From: Caryophanales bacterium UBA7642
GTDB taxonomy: Bacteria; Bacillota_I; Bacilli_A; RFN20; CAG-288
Reading direction: 5' to 3'
DNA length: 40,809 nucleotides
NCBI GenBank assembly: GCA_002483745.1
Contig: DLIM01000004.1
Coordinates: forward strand, 1-40,809
The translations under genes were made by a program, and so were the position numbers. Below, piece by piece: positions 31,055 through 39,875 of this stretch (the first letter of the stretch is position 1; each line of letters begins with the position of its first letter). A model generated the notes under the pieces. The model did not search any database. It was given only the letters and a program-made list of their open reading frames with translations, and was not told where the DNA came from.

Positions 31055-32832
31055 GCTTTTAAGCCCTCGGTTTGAATCTTGTAGATGGATTGATAAATAG
31101 GATCTTTCTTAATGAGCTCGTCGCTGGTTCCGATATAATTCAGTTTTCCTTCATTAAGAACAATAATCTTATCGGCATCTTCGATAGTGGATACCTTCTG
31201 AGAAATCACAATCTTAGTCATATGAGGCAGGTCATACTTCAAGTTATGTTTTACTTCGGCCTCAGTGATTCGATCAAGAGCCGAGAAAGAATCATCAAGA
31301 ATAAGAATCTTTGGCTTCTTTAGAATTGCTCTTGCTAAACAGATTCTCTGTCTTTGACCGCCCGAGACGTTTGAACCAGTCTGTCCCATCTTAGTCTTAA
31401 AGCCAGCCGGGAATTTTTCCATGATGAAGTCATAGCAGCCGGCTATCTTACAGGCTTTGATGATCTCTTCTTCGGTGGCTAAAGGATTTCCCCAGCGGAG
31501 ATTATCTTCGATGGTTCCGCTAAAGAGAGTCGGATTCTGAAAAGAAATTGCGATATTCTTTCTCAGTTCTGCTAAGGAGTAGTCTTTAATGTTGTTATTA
31601 GAGACTTCAATACTACCGCTTGTGACATCATAGAAGCGGTCAAGAAGATAGACTAAGGTAGTCTTTGAGCTACCTGTCTGCCCTAGGATACCGACAAAGT
31701 CGCCATCATTGATTTTAAAGGAGATATCAGATAAGACGTTTTCTTTTGCTGAATCATTATATTTAAAAGAGACATCATTAAAAGAGACTGAACCATCAGT
31801 GATTTTTAATTTGGAGTCTTTCTTATCTACTATCTCATTCTGAGAATTAAAGACTTGAGCAATACGGTAGGTGCTAGCCTCAGATCTCGTGAAAGTCATA
31901 AAGACATTAGAAAGCATATTCAAAGAAGCTAAGACTTGCATGACATAACTTAAGAAGGAAGAAATATTGTTAATCATTCTTCCGGTGGTATCAGATAAAG
32001 ATAGTTTTCCACCGACAAAGAGGATTCCTAAGATACAGGCATAAGTCATGAATTCCATAATCGCCATATTCCAAGCACCAATAGAGAAGGACTTAGTCCC
32101 GATATCCTTAACTTCATTATTTACTTTAGTGAATTTGGAAATCTCATATTCCTTCTTGGAGTTAGCCCTAACTAGCTTCATAGCGACTAAGCTTTCCTGA
32201 GTGGTCCTGTTGATTTCATCTAAGGCTCCCTGAACTTTTACAAAAAGAGGCTTAGATATTAAAAGCACCACCGTTAGAAGCACGGCAAGAAGAGGAACGA
32301 TGATACCGAAAACTATCGATAACTGCTTTGACATAATGATAGCAAAGACAAAGGAAAACACTAATTGAAGAGGAGCTCTTAATAAAGGCCTTAAGACTTG
32401 GCAGAAAGTATCGGAGATAATCTGAACATCGTTAGTCATTCTTGTAACTAAGGAATTTATTCTAAATTCGTCCAGCTCCTTAAAGGAAAAGTCCTGAATC
32501 TTCTTAAATTCTTCTTTTCTTAATTCATAGCCGAAACCCCGGCCTGCTTTTGCAGTGAATTTGGCAGTTATGATTCCTAATCCAAAGGCCACAACTGCAA
32601 ATCCTACCATAATTCCGCCCATTCCTAGGGTGTATTGAAGATTTAAAGTATAAGAAGCAATATTTCCGCTCTCATCAAAAGTCGGAGTCATACCATTATC
32701 AAGAAGCTGATTCATCAGGAAAGGAATACTGATCTCTAATCCACACTCAATAATGATTGCAATGACTGCCAAGATAAAGTATTTACGGTATGGCTTTAGG
32801 AATCTTAGAAATAGGGTTTTATTTTTTTTCAT
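31051..32832 (-). CDS. Heterodimeric ABC exporter, degenerate-site subunit
   Basis: The 593-residue partner half-transporter. Its ATPase domain has a normal signature (VSGGQ) but a degenerate active site: Walker B is LILDDSFSALD, with Asp in place of the catalytic Glu, and the switch His is Gln in ISQKVSTI. This matches the TM287/BmrC-type subunit. In addition Walker A reads GQTGSSKTT, with Ser389 where the second conserved glycine normally stands. The ATG at 32832 has no ribosome site, and a TAGAAT box lies about 30 bases upstream. It leads the exporter operon and is divergent from rubrerythrin. Confidence 0.92.
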   Translation of the reverse strand: MKKNKTLFLRFLKPYRKYFILAVIAIIIECGLEISIPFLMNQLLDNGMTPTFDESGNIASYTLNLQYTLGMGGIMVGFAVVAFGLGIITAKFTAKAGRGFGYELRKEEFKKIQDFSFKELDEFRINSLVTRMTNDVQIISDTFCQVLRPLLRAPLQLVFSFVFAIIMSKQLSIVFGIIVPLLAVLLTVVLLISKPLFVKVQGALDEINRTTQESLVAMKLVRANSKKEYEISKFTKVNNEVKDIGTKSFSIGAWNMAIMEFMTYACILGILFVGGKLSLSDTTGRMINNISSFLSYVMQVLASLNMLSNVFMTFTRSEASTYRIAQVFNSQNEIVDKKDSKLKITDGSVSFNDVSFKYNDSAKENVLSDISFKINDGDFVGILGQTGSSKTTLVYLLDRFYDVTSGSIEVSNNNIKDYSLAELRKNIAISFQNPTLFSGTIEDNLRWGNPLATEEEIIKACKIAGCYDFIMEKFPAGFKTKMGQTGSNVSGGQRQRICLARAILKKPKILILDDSFSALDRITEAEVKHNLKYDLPHMTKIVISQKVSTIEDADKIIVLNEGKLNYIGTSDELIKKDPIYQSIYKIQTEGLKA

Positions 32833-32929
32833 TTTGGTTATTAATATTCATATATTTATTCTACTAACTTAAAACAAAAAGTCTATTTTTAAGTCTTCAT
32901 TATTGTGTTAAATACTTTGAGCGTCTTAT

Positions 32930-32957
32930 TTGAAATGGAAATCGGAATTGCTATACT
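32930..32957 (+). promoter_or_regulatory. Rubrerythrin promoter
   Basis: TTGAAA (32930-32935) and TATACT (32952-32957) are 16 bases apart, one of the best promoters in the window. The predicted start falls at the ribosome site AAGGAG (32964-32969), giving a leader of about 15 bases. Confidence 0.75.
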
Positions 32958-32978
32958 TATCATAAGGAGTAAAATCAA

Positions 32979-33536
32979 ATGAAAGATTTAAAAGGTACTC
33001 AGACTGAGAAGAATCTTCAAGCCGCTTTTGCCGGTGAGAGTCAGGCTCACACCAAATATGCTTATTATGCCTCTGTTGCTTCTAAAGAAGGACACACTGA
33101 ATTTGCTGAATTGTTCAATGAGACTTCTAGAAACGAGAATGAACATGCTGAAGTTTGGTTCAAGTTCTTACATGATGGCGGAATTCCTACTACTGAAAAG
33201 AACATTGAAGATGCCGCTACTGGCGAGCATTACGAAACTACAGTTATGTATCCGGAGTTTGCTAAGACTGCCAGAGAAGAAGGCTTCCCTGAAATTGCTG
33301 CTAAGATGGAATTAGTCGGCAAGGTCGAAGCTCGTCATGAAGCTAGATATAGAGCTATGCTTGATCAGCTTCATACCAATAAGGCTGTCATCAAACAGGG
33401 AGCTGTTATTGTTTGGAAATGCCAGGTTTGCGGACACATCCATGTTGGACCTGTTGCCCCTTCAATCTGCCCTATCTGCGGACATAAGAATTCCTTCTTA
33501 CCCGAAGTAGTCAACTACGATTGGACGGCTAAGTAA
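32979..33536 (+). CDS. rbr: Rubrerythrin
   Basis: Rubrerythrin is a diiron peroxidase that protects anaerobes from hydrogen peroxide. The 185-residue protein has the ferritin-like four-helix domain with iron-ligand segments (AGESQAHTKYAYYA, RNENEHAEVW, EARHEARYRAML) and a C-terminal rubredoxin domain with two CxxC pairs (WKCQVCGHIH and ICPICGHKN). Domain order is standard. AAGGAG lies nine bases before the ATG. It is a single gene with a strong promoter and its own terminator, as expected for an abundant stress protein. I saw no clear PerR box. Confidence 0.95.
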   Translation: MKDLKGTQTEKNLQAAFAGESQAHTKYAYYASVASKEGHTEFAELFNETSRNENEHAEVWFKFLHDGGIPTTEKNIEDAATGEHYETTVMYPEFAKTAREEGFPEIAAKMELVGKVEARHEARYRAMLDQLHTNKAVIKQGAVIVWKCQVCGHIHVGPVAPSICPICGHKNSFLPEVVNYDWTAK

Positions 33537-33542
33537 ATAACC

Positions 33543-33573
33543 AAAAAGGGCTGCTATAAGGCAGCCTTTTTCA
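33543..33573. terminator. Bidirectional terminator after rubrerythrin
   Basis: GGCTGC (33549-33554) pairs with GCAGCC (33561-33566), extended by an A-run and a T-run on the two sides. It also serves the convergent membrane-protein gene. Confidence 0.88.
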
Positions 33574-33585
33574 ATGGGTTTATAA

Positions 33586-34566
33586 TTATTTCTTTTCGTC
33601 AGTAAGGAGGATAGCTTCTTTATCGTCATTCAAGTAGACGGGGTAATCTTTATCAAACTGCAGGCTTCTAATATACTTTTTTGTAAAGGTACCAATTAAG
33701 GGATAGGTAGAACTTTTCCCTTCGCTATCAATATAGGTTCCATCAATCTGTTTCTTTTCAAGATTCGGAGTCAGTTTCATCTTCACGACTTTTCCCTTTT
33801 TCTTAAAGAGCTTATCAATACTATTTTTAGAGATGATTAAACCAAAGATGATATAGCCAATGGCAGCAACAGAAATAAAGATTCCTAATATTAATAGACT
33901 GATGATATTGGTACCAGTTTCTTTAGTGATAGAAGCAAAGATTGTTAGTGCTAATCCAATTAAAAGTATAAAAGCAAAATATAATGATGTTAAGAAGTTG
34001 CTCCAATAATAGCCAACCATTCTTTTTGCTTTGATGCGAGTGAATTGATCCTGCTCCTCAACATCTGATTCTATTCCAATCATTCTTTTAACGCCTTTAG
34101 CAGTTAAGAGAACGGGAGTGTTCTTCTTGCTGGAGTAAATAAAGACTCTTTGGCCTCTTCTAAAAAGGCCAGTGTTATAGAAAATTAAGAAAAATCCCTG
34201 AGCTCTTCCAGTCATCATCTGCCCTTTACTGTTGAAGAAACTAATGCCTACTACTCCATATTCGGATTGATAGACCCTAGCTAGATCTATTTCGCCATCT
34301 TCACCTTTCCATCTTTTCACTGAAGAAAAAACCATGAAGATATCGATGAAGGCAAAGAGAGCACCGATGACATAGAGGAGAATAACAGTTACTAAGTCAT
34401 AGGTCTTAGAAGAAGCAGTTCCTAATCCCTGGATATATGAAACTAGCATGATGGTTCCTAATGCAAGGAAGATAGCTGTTGGAAGTAAGAAACTAATAGT
34501 TGTTAAGGTCAAACCATATATATCAGAGGCTTTGAGATTCTTATTTTCGTTGCTGTCATTTTCCAT
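33586..34566 (-). CDS. Unknown four-helix membrane protein
   Basis: I do not recognise this 326-residue protein. Hydrophobic segments at about 20-46, 57-82, 188-212 and 221-246 suggest four membrane helices in two pairs, separated by a soluble part of about 100 residues (83-187) and followed by a soluble C-terminal part of about 80 residues. The N-terminus is acidic and polar. AAGGAAAA lies upstream of the ATG, and a perfect TATAAT box is at 34589-34594 on the minus strand. It stands alone, divergent from the ccpA-like gene. No catalytic motif is visible. Confidence 0.72.
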   Translation of the reverse strand: MENDSNENKNLKASDIYGLTLTTISFLLPTAIFLALGTIMLVSYIQGLGTASSKTYDLVTVILLYVIGALFAFIDIFMVFSSVKRWKGEDGEIDLARVYQSEYGVVGISFFNSKGQMMTGRAQGFFLIFYNTGLFRRGQRVFIYSSKKNTPVLLTAKGVKRMIGIESDVEEQDQFTRIKAKRMVGYYWSNFLTSLYFAFILLIGLALTIFASITKETGTNIISLLILGIFISVAAIGYIIFGLIISKNSIDKLFKKKGKVVKMKLTPNLEKKQIDGTYIDSEGKSSTYPLIGTFTKKYIRSLQFDKDYPVYLNDDKEAILLTDEKK

Positions 34567-34657
34567 AATTAAATTTTCCTTAACTGAAATTATAGTCTAA
34601 GTAGAAGCAAAAGAGGGAATGATTAAGGAAATTTAGCGACAAGTTAGCCTTTTTATC

Positions 34658-34675
34658 CATGAAAATATTTTCATG
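34658..34675. promoter_or_regulatory. Perfect 18-bp palindrome upstream of the CcpA-like gene
   Basis: CATGAAAATATTTTCATG is a perfect palindrome, 17 bases before the -35 box of the ccpA-like gene. Its 14-base core TGAAAATATTTTCA has the arms of a LacI/CcpA-type operator but TA where these usually have CG. Autoregulation, or control of the divergent membrane-protein gene, is a reasonable guess. Confidence 0.6.
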
Positions 34676-34691
34676 AAGTACCCTATTTTCT

Positions 34692-34720
34692 TTGACTTTA
34701 TATATATTAATATATAAAAT
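34692..34720 (+). promoter_or_regulatory. Promoter of the ccpA-like gene
   Basis: TTGACT (34692-34697) and TAAAAT (34715-34720) are 17 bases apart with an all-AT spacer, followed about 33 bases later by the start codon. Confidence 0.75.
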
Positions 34721-34753
34721 CTATGTATGTGGAGTAGCCACAGGAGGCTTTTT

Positions 34754-35767
34754 ATGGAAGATAGTAAGAAAATGTACAAGGATCGTGTAACCATTTACGA
34801 AGTTGCTAAGGTAGCCGGTGTATCTTTAGCGACAGTTTCACGTGTTATCAACAATCATCCTAATGTCACTGATAAAACCAAGAAAGCTGTCAATGAAGCT
34901 ATTCAGAGATTGGGCTATAAGCCTTCTGCTTTAGCTCAGGGTTTAGCTAATTCCAGAAGCACTAATATCGGTATCATGATTCCTTCTACTGGTTATGCAT
35001 ATGTTTCTAACATGCTCGATGGCATGATTGATATTGCTAAGATTTATGGCTATGTCACCTCTATTTTCATCACTAAGAGAACTAAGGAAGATGCCGCTCA
35101 GGTTATCGAATCCTTAATCAAGTCCCATGTTGATGGCGCTGTTATTTATGATGATGAATTAGGTACTGATGAAATCAGATCTATTCAGAACTATCATATT
35201 CCGCTTATTGTTATCGGACATGATATGGAAGGCGATGCCTTAGGCTCAATTATCATTGAGTATAAGGATCCTGTTATGGATGTTGTTAAAGAGCACCTCT
35301 TATCCGGTAAGGATGATGTCTATGTTCTTGATATCGTCAATGAAGGTAAGATGGTTGATGATATTAGAGATGGTCTAGTTGAATTTGCTAATGCTAACGG
35401 CAAGCATATTCAGACTTTGACCTTCAACGATTCTTACGGCATTGTCTATGCTGGCATGAAGGAATTCTTTATGACCCATAAGAGCGGCTATTTTGTTGCT
35501 CCTCGTGATTCTTTAGCGGCTGCTGTTGTTAACGCTGCCTTAGAAAGCGGTCTTAAGGTTCCTGATGATGTTGAAGTCTTGGCTGAAATCGGATCTAAAT
35601 ATTCCTATATCATCCGTCCGGAGATTTCTTCTTTCTCTATTGATATGTTCAAGGTCGGCTCTATTGCTGTCCGAATGCTGACTAAGCTTTTGAATGATGG
35701 AGAGCCTCTCGGGCAGAAGACCTTTAAGATCAGAGCTAAATACAACAAGAGAAATACTACTAAGTAG
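34754..35767 (+). CDS. LacI-family regulator, CcpA-like
   Basis: The 337-residue protein has a LacI-type helix-turn-helix (VTIYEVAKVAGVSLATVSRV) and hinge (GYKPSALAQGLANS), then a periplasmic-binding-like core that starts NIGIMIP. The DNA-binding part is close to CcpA, the carbon catabolite regulator of Firmicutes, and the gene lies in the ccpA-ezrA neighbourhood. The core is more divergent, so 'CcpA-like' is safer than CcpA. AGGAGG sits six bases before the ATG at 34754; an upstream ATG at 34727 precedes the ribosome site and is rejected. A perfect palindrome and a strong promoter lie upstream. It is followed after 38 bases by ezrA. Confidence 0.85.
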   Translation: MEDSKKMYKDRVTIYEVAKVAGVSLATVSRVINNHPNVTDKTKKAVNEAIQRLGYKPSALAQGLANSRSTNIGIMIPSTGYAYVSNMLDGMIDIAKIYGYVTSIFITKRTKEDAAQVIESLIKSHVDGAVIYDDELGTDEIRSIQNYHIPLIVIGHDMEGDALGSIIIEYKDPVMDVVKEHLLSGKDDVYVLDIVNEGKMVDDIRDGLVEFANANGKHIQTLTFNDSYGIVYAGMKEFFMTHKSGYFVAPRDSLAAAVVNAALESGLKVPDDVEVLAEIGSKYSYIIRPEISSFSIDMFKVGSIAVRMLTKLLNDGEPLGQKTFKIRAKYNKRNTTK

Positions 35768-35805
35768 TTTTAGCTGGATGTGCCTTCTTTTAGAGGAGAA
35801 TTGAA

Positions 35806-37536
35806 ATGCATTCATTGTTTTTGATGACGACGACCTTAGCAATGGAAATTTTCATTCCAGTTGGTGTGGTAGCTATAATTGCTATCGTCTTTTTAGCTGT
35901 CTTTATCTACAAGAGACGTTATCGTCACAATTCTGATAGCATCCGCAAGGATTACGATATCTATCATTCTCAACTGACCACAGACTGCAAGGCCATGGTT
36001 TTAAGATTAGGGACTTTAGGTAAATATTCCGACTACTATCACACTCTTTATCTTGAAAGAGACAAAAAGTATAACGATATTCTCAATATCCGTGATAATG
36101 ATATGGCTATCTCCTTGAATTCCTTGGATACTTTAATCAAAGCTAAGAACTATAAGTCCGTTAAGGAAGTCGAGAAACAATGCGATATTTCCATCAACGA
36201 ATTTATTCAGTCAGTCTCTAACTTCAATGTCGATTTAACCTCCTTGCTGAGAGAAGATACGGATACTAGAGAAGCTTCTTTATCTGAAAAAGAAAAATTC
36301 CGTAAGATTAAAGATTTCTATACTATCCACCAAGGAGAACTGAAACCTCTTGAGAAGAGTTTCAATATCATCTTTACTAACTCGGAAAAGAAGTTTGCTC
36401 AGTTCAATACTTTTACCGATCAGGCTAAGTTTACCGAAGCTAAGGCTGTTCTTCCTGAACTTGACAAGATTCTTGATGCCTTGCTGAAGATTATGGATGA
36501 GCTTCCCTTACTGGAAACCTTAGTATCTTCTGTAGTCCCGGAAAAGCTTAAGAGCCTTAGAGCTGAATATGATCAGCTAATTAAAGAAGAATACACTCTT
36601 GATTATTTGAATATTCCCGATGAGATAGCGGAGATGGAGAACGAAATTTCCCAGATCTCTCAGCAGTTGATTCTTCTTGATACTACCGATGTCAAAGAAA
36701 GACTCGATAAGATTCAGGAAAGAATCACTGATACTAAAATCAAGTTTGAAAGAGAAAGACAGGCTAAGCAGAAGTTTATTGCTAACCAAAGCACTTTATC
36801 CGGTTCATCATTTGAGGTCGAAAAGCAGTATAGCCGTTTAATGAATCAGCTTCCCGATTATCAGAAGACTTATGTCCTTGATAAGAAATACATTGATCAG
36901 ATGTATGCCTTAAAGAATGATATTGAAGCTATTGGCTATCTTAAACGTGAACTTGATAGTTATTTAGATACTTCAGCTAAGCAGCCGTATACAGTCATCA
37001 CTAAAAAGATGTCTGATATGCAGCTAGAGATGGATAAAGTCAATCATACAATGGCCGATTATACTGATTACCTTAACTCCTTAAAGAATACCTCTCAGAT
37101 GGTATATCAAGGATTGAGAGACTACTATTTCAAATTAAAGAGCACCGAACATAAGGTGAAAGTAGTTATCGGAGTTGATTCCTTTACTAATTCTGTTGCT
37201 CCCAAGTTCGCTGATCTCTATAAGAAGATAGCTTCTATTGATGGCATCATCTTAAAAGAGCCGGTTGACGTGAATCAGGCTGTTGAACTCTTTAATCCTT
37301 TTAAGGAAGCCTCAATTGCTTTGATTGAAGACATTGACAAGAAAGCGGATGAAGCCAGCAATGCCGAGGCCGCTATTGTTTATGCTAACGCCTATCGGGT
37401 TGAATACACTGATAGCCGTTCCTTATTGGATACTGCCGAAAAAGCTTTTAATGAAGGCGATTTCCAAAGAGCTTCCAGCAACGCTTTACAGGTATTGAAG
37501 ACCTTCCAATCTGATTCCAGTAGTTCCCAGGCTTAA
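35806..37536 (+). CDS. ezrA: Septation ring formation regulator EzrA
   Basis: EzrA is a membrane-anchored coiled-coil protein that controls FtsZ ring position and links division to cell-wall synthesis in Bacilli. The 576-residue protein has one N-terminal membrane helix (IPVGVVAIIAIVFLAVFIY, about 17-35) followed by basic residues (KRRYRH) and a long alpha-helical, Glu/Lys-rich cytoplasmic part of spectrin-like repeats. Sequence identity is hard to judge by eye, but topology, length and the downstream nifS-thiI pair (the B. subtilis arrangement) support the call. GAGGAGA precedes the ATG. The next ATG lies one base after its stop. Confidence 0.85.
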   Translation: MHSLFLMTTTLAMEIFIPVGVVAIIAIVFLAVFIYKRRYRHNSDSIRKDYDIYHSQLTTDCKAMVLRLGTLGKYSDYYHTLYLERDKKYNDILNIRDNDMAISLNSLDTLIKAKNYKSVKEVEKQCDISINEFIQSVSNFNVDLTSLLREDTDTREASLSEKEKFRKIKDFYTIHQGELKPLEKSFNIIFTNSEKKFAQFNTFTDQAKFTEAKAVLPELDKILDALLKIMDELPLLETLVSSVVPEKLKSLRAEYDQLIKEEYTLDYLNIPDEIAEMENEISQISQQLILLDTTDVKERLDKIQERITDTKIKFERERQAKQKFIANQSTLSGSSFEVEKQYSRLMNQLPDYQKTYVLDKKYIDQMYALKNDIEAIGYLKRELDSYLDTSAKQPYTVITKKMSDMQLEMDKVNHTMADYTDYLNSLKNTSQMVYQGLRDYYFKLKSTEHKVKVVIGVDSFTNSVAPKFADLYKKIASIDGIILKEPVDVNQAVELFNPFKEASIALIEDIDKKADEASNAEAAIVYANAYRVEYTDSRSLLDTAEKAFNEGDFQRASSNALQVLKTFQSDSSSSQA

Positions 37537-37537
37537 A

Positions 37538-38683
37538 ATGAACAATAAAAGTTACATCTATTTCGATTGTTCGGCGACGACTAAACCTTATCCAGAAGTA
37601 ATTGATACTTTTGATAAGGTCTCTTTAACCGACTTTGCTAATGCTTCCTCTACTCATGCCTTAGGATATCAAGCCAATAACTTATTAGGTAAGGCTAGAA
37701 GCCAAGTAGCTAAATACTTAGGCGTCCTAGAAGAGGAAGTCATCTTTACTTCTGGTGCTACTGAGGGTAATAACCTTTCTATTAAAGGCGTCTGCTACCA
37801 CAACAAGAGCTGGGCCAATCGAATCATTACCACTAAAGCTGAACATCCTAGTGTTTTAGAAGTCTTTAAAGAACTAGAAAAAGAAGGTTATGAGGTTATC
37901 TATCTTGATTACGATAAAGAAGGCAGACTTGATTTAAATGAACTCAAGAAGTCTTTGAATGATAAGACCTCTTTAGTCTCAGTGATGGCAGTCAATAATG
38001 AGACCGGTTATATCTTCCCTATCAGGGAAGTCTATGAACTGGTCCACGCTAATTCGAAGGCTCTTCTTCATGTGGATGCTACTCAGGCTATCTGCAAAGA
38101 GGAAGTAGATCCATCCTATTATGATTTAATGACCTTTTCCGGCCATAAGATTGGCGGCTTAAAGGGAAGCGGAGTCTTAGTTAAAAAGAAGAATGCCATT
38201 TTAGAGGATCTGATGATTGGCGGCGGACAGGAATTCAATCTCCGCTCGGGAACTACACCTTTAGGTTTGGATTGCTCTTTAGCAACGGCTTTACGTCTCT
38301 CTTTTAAGTCTTTGCCTACCAGAAAGAAACAAGCCACTTTAATCAATCGGTATTTAAGAACTGAATTAAGTAAGATTAAGGAAGTAGTGATTATCTCACC
38401 TCTTGATGCTACTCCTTTCATTCTTAATTTTGCTTTAACTCTTCATAAAGGTTCAGTAATAGCGGAAGCTTTAAGCAACAATAATATCTATGTCTCAACC
38501 AAGAGTGCCTGCTCTTCTCATGAGCCAGGTATCTCTTATGTCTTAAAGAATGCTGGATATGATGACAATATCTCTCATAATTCTATTAGATTGTCTTTCT
38601 CAGGCTTAGAAGACTTAGAAGAAGCTAAGACCTTTATGACGGTTTTAAAGAAGTGCTTAGCCGATATTAAAGTAAAGGACTAA
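37538..38683 (+). CDS. Cysteine desulfurase (NifS/IscS-like, NifZ group)
   Basis: A PLP enzyme that takes sulfur from cysteine and passes it on as persulfide. The 381-residue protein shows the N-terminal FDCSATTKPYPEV, the SGATEGNN substrate loop, AEHPSVLE, HVDATQA, the PLP lysine Lys204 in SGHKIGGLKGSG, and the persulfide cysteine Cys325 in TKSACSSHEP. The neighbour thiI starts 5 bases downstream, so this desulfurase most likely feeds ThiI for 4-thiouridine in tRNA, as B. subtilis NifZ does. It starts right after ezrA with only a weak ribosome site, which suggests coupling. No Fe-S scaffold gene (iscU/sufU) is nearby. Confidence 0.92.
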   Translation: MNNKSYIYFDCSATTKPYPEVIDTFDKVSLTDFANASSTHALGYQANNLLGKARSQVAKYLGVLEEEVIFTSGATEGNNLSIKGVCYHNKSWANRIITTKAEHPSVLEVFKELEKEGYEVIYLDYDKEGRLDLNELKKSLNDKTSLVSVMAVNNETGYIFPIREVYELVHANSKALLHVDATQAICKEEVDPSYYDLMTFSGHKIGGLKGSGVLVKKKNAILEDLMIGGGQEFNLRSGTTPLGLDCSLATALRLSFKSLPTRKKQATLINRYLRTELSKIKEVVIISPLDATPFILNFALTLHKGSVIAEALSNNNIYVSTKSACSSHEPGISYVLKNAGYDDNISHNSIRLSFSGLEDLEEAKTFMTVLKKCLADIKVKD

Positions 38684-38688
38684 CAAGA

Positions 38689-39870
38689 ATGCAAACAGAT
38701 ATGATCATCGTCTTCTTTGGTGAGTTATCAACCAAGGGCAAGAACATCATGGACTTTATCAGGCTGCTTGGCAGAAACATCAAGTATGCCTTAAGGGATT
38801 TTAAAAAGCTCACTTATGAAATCAAGAAGGATCATATTTATATTCTTCTTAATGGTGAAGACTATGAAGAGGTCAAAAAGGGACTTAGTAAGGTCTCCGG
38901 TCTTATTTCCTTTGCTTTAGCTAAGGCTATTGATAAGGATATGGATAAGATCAATGAAGAATCCTTACGTCTTTATAAGTTATCCGGCAAGAAGACCTTT
39001 AAGGTTGACTGCAAGAGAGTCGATAAGACTTTCCCTCATCATTCCGATGAGGTCAATAGGGAAGTCGGCTCCTTTATTTTAAGAAGCGAACAAAATGCTA
39101 AAGTCGATGTCCATGAGCCGGAATTGCTGATTCACATCATGGTCAGATTGGAAGCCTGCTATATCTATGCCATCAAGGAAAAAGGCTTAGGTGGCTATCC
39201 TTTAGGGATTGCCGGAAAGTCTTTAGTCTTATTAAGCGGTGGCATTGATTCGCCAGTCGCTGCCTATCTGATGATGAAAAGAGGCGTTAAGATTGAATGC
39301 ATCCATTTTGCTGCCCCGCCTTATACTTCCGCTCAGGTAATTGATAAGATTCATGACCTTCTTCATGTTTTAAATGATTACCAACCTGATATTAAGCTTT
39401 ATGTTGTTCCCTTTACCGACTTAGAAAAGAAAGTCTATGAAATAGCTGGGCCTAGCTATTGTGTCACAGTCATGAGAAGAATGATGCTCCGTATTGCTGA
39501 AGGTATTGCCTTTAAGCACAACGATTTAGTTCTCTCGGGCGGTGAATCGATAGGACAAGTGGCCAGTCAGACTCTTCCATCCATGAAAGTCATTGAGGAA
39601 TGCTCTCATCTTCCGATGATTAGACCATTAGCCTGCTCTGATAAGACTGATATTATTGATGTAGCTAAGAAGATTGGCACTTATGATATTTCTATTAGGC
39701 CATATGAGGATTGCTGCACTATCTTCCAGCTTAAGGATCCGGTTACTAACCCTCATCTTGACAAAGTCAAAGAGATTGAAGCTAGCTTCGATTATGAAAC
39801 TATGGTCAAAGACTGCATCAGAAACGTCAAGGCTGAACATATTTCTAAAGTAGCAGAAGAAGAACTTTAA
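38689..39870 (+). CDS. thiI: tRNA 4-thiouridine synthetase ThiI (without rhodanese domain)
   Basis: ThiI makes 4-thiouridine at position 8 of tRNAs. The 393-residue protein starts with the N-terminal ferredoxin-like and THUMP domains (IIVFFGELSTKGKN; then the basic DVHEPELLIHI region) and has the PP-loop SGGIDSPVAA with Ser183-Gly184-Gly185 for ATP. Further segments are LVLSGGESIGQVASQT and PYEDCCTIF with Cys342-Cys343. The C-terminal rhodanese domain of the E. coli protein is absent, which is usual in Bacilli; here the upstream NifS-like enzyme would supply sulfur directly. AAAGGAC lies eight bases before the ATG. It is followed after 5 bases by an ABC ATPase. Confidence 0.94.
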   Translation: MQTDMIIVFFGELSTKGKNIMDFIRLLGRNIKYALRDFKKLTYEIKKDHIYILLNGEDYEEVKKGLSKVSGLISFALAKAIDKDMDKINEESLRLYKLSGKKTFKVDCKRVDKTFPHHSDEVNREVGSFILRSEQNAKVDVHEPELLIHIMVRLEACYIYAIKEKGLGGYPLGIAGKSLVLLSGGIDSPVAAYLMMKRGVKIECIHFAAPPYTSAQVIDKIHDLLHVLNDYQPDIKLYVVPFTDLEKKVYEIAGPSYCVTVMRRMMLRIAEGIAFKHNDLVLSGGESIGQVASQTLPSMKVIEECSHLPMIRPLACSDKTDIIDVAKKIGTYDISIRPYEDCCTIFQLKDPVTNPHLDKVKEIEASFDYETMVKDCIRNVKAEHISKVAEEEL

Positions 39871-39875
39871 TTCCT

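Noticed and set aside
14286..38703. Similar start sequence MQTDM in the polymerase (14286) and thiI (38689)
   Set aside because: The likeness spans about 14 bases with one mismatch and no other shared context. It is probably chance; in the polymerase the first ATG overlaps a -10 box.
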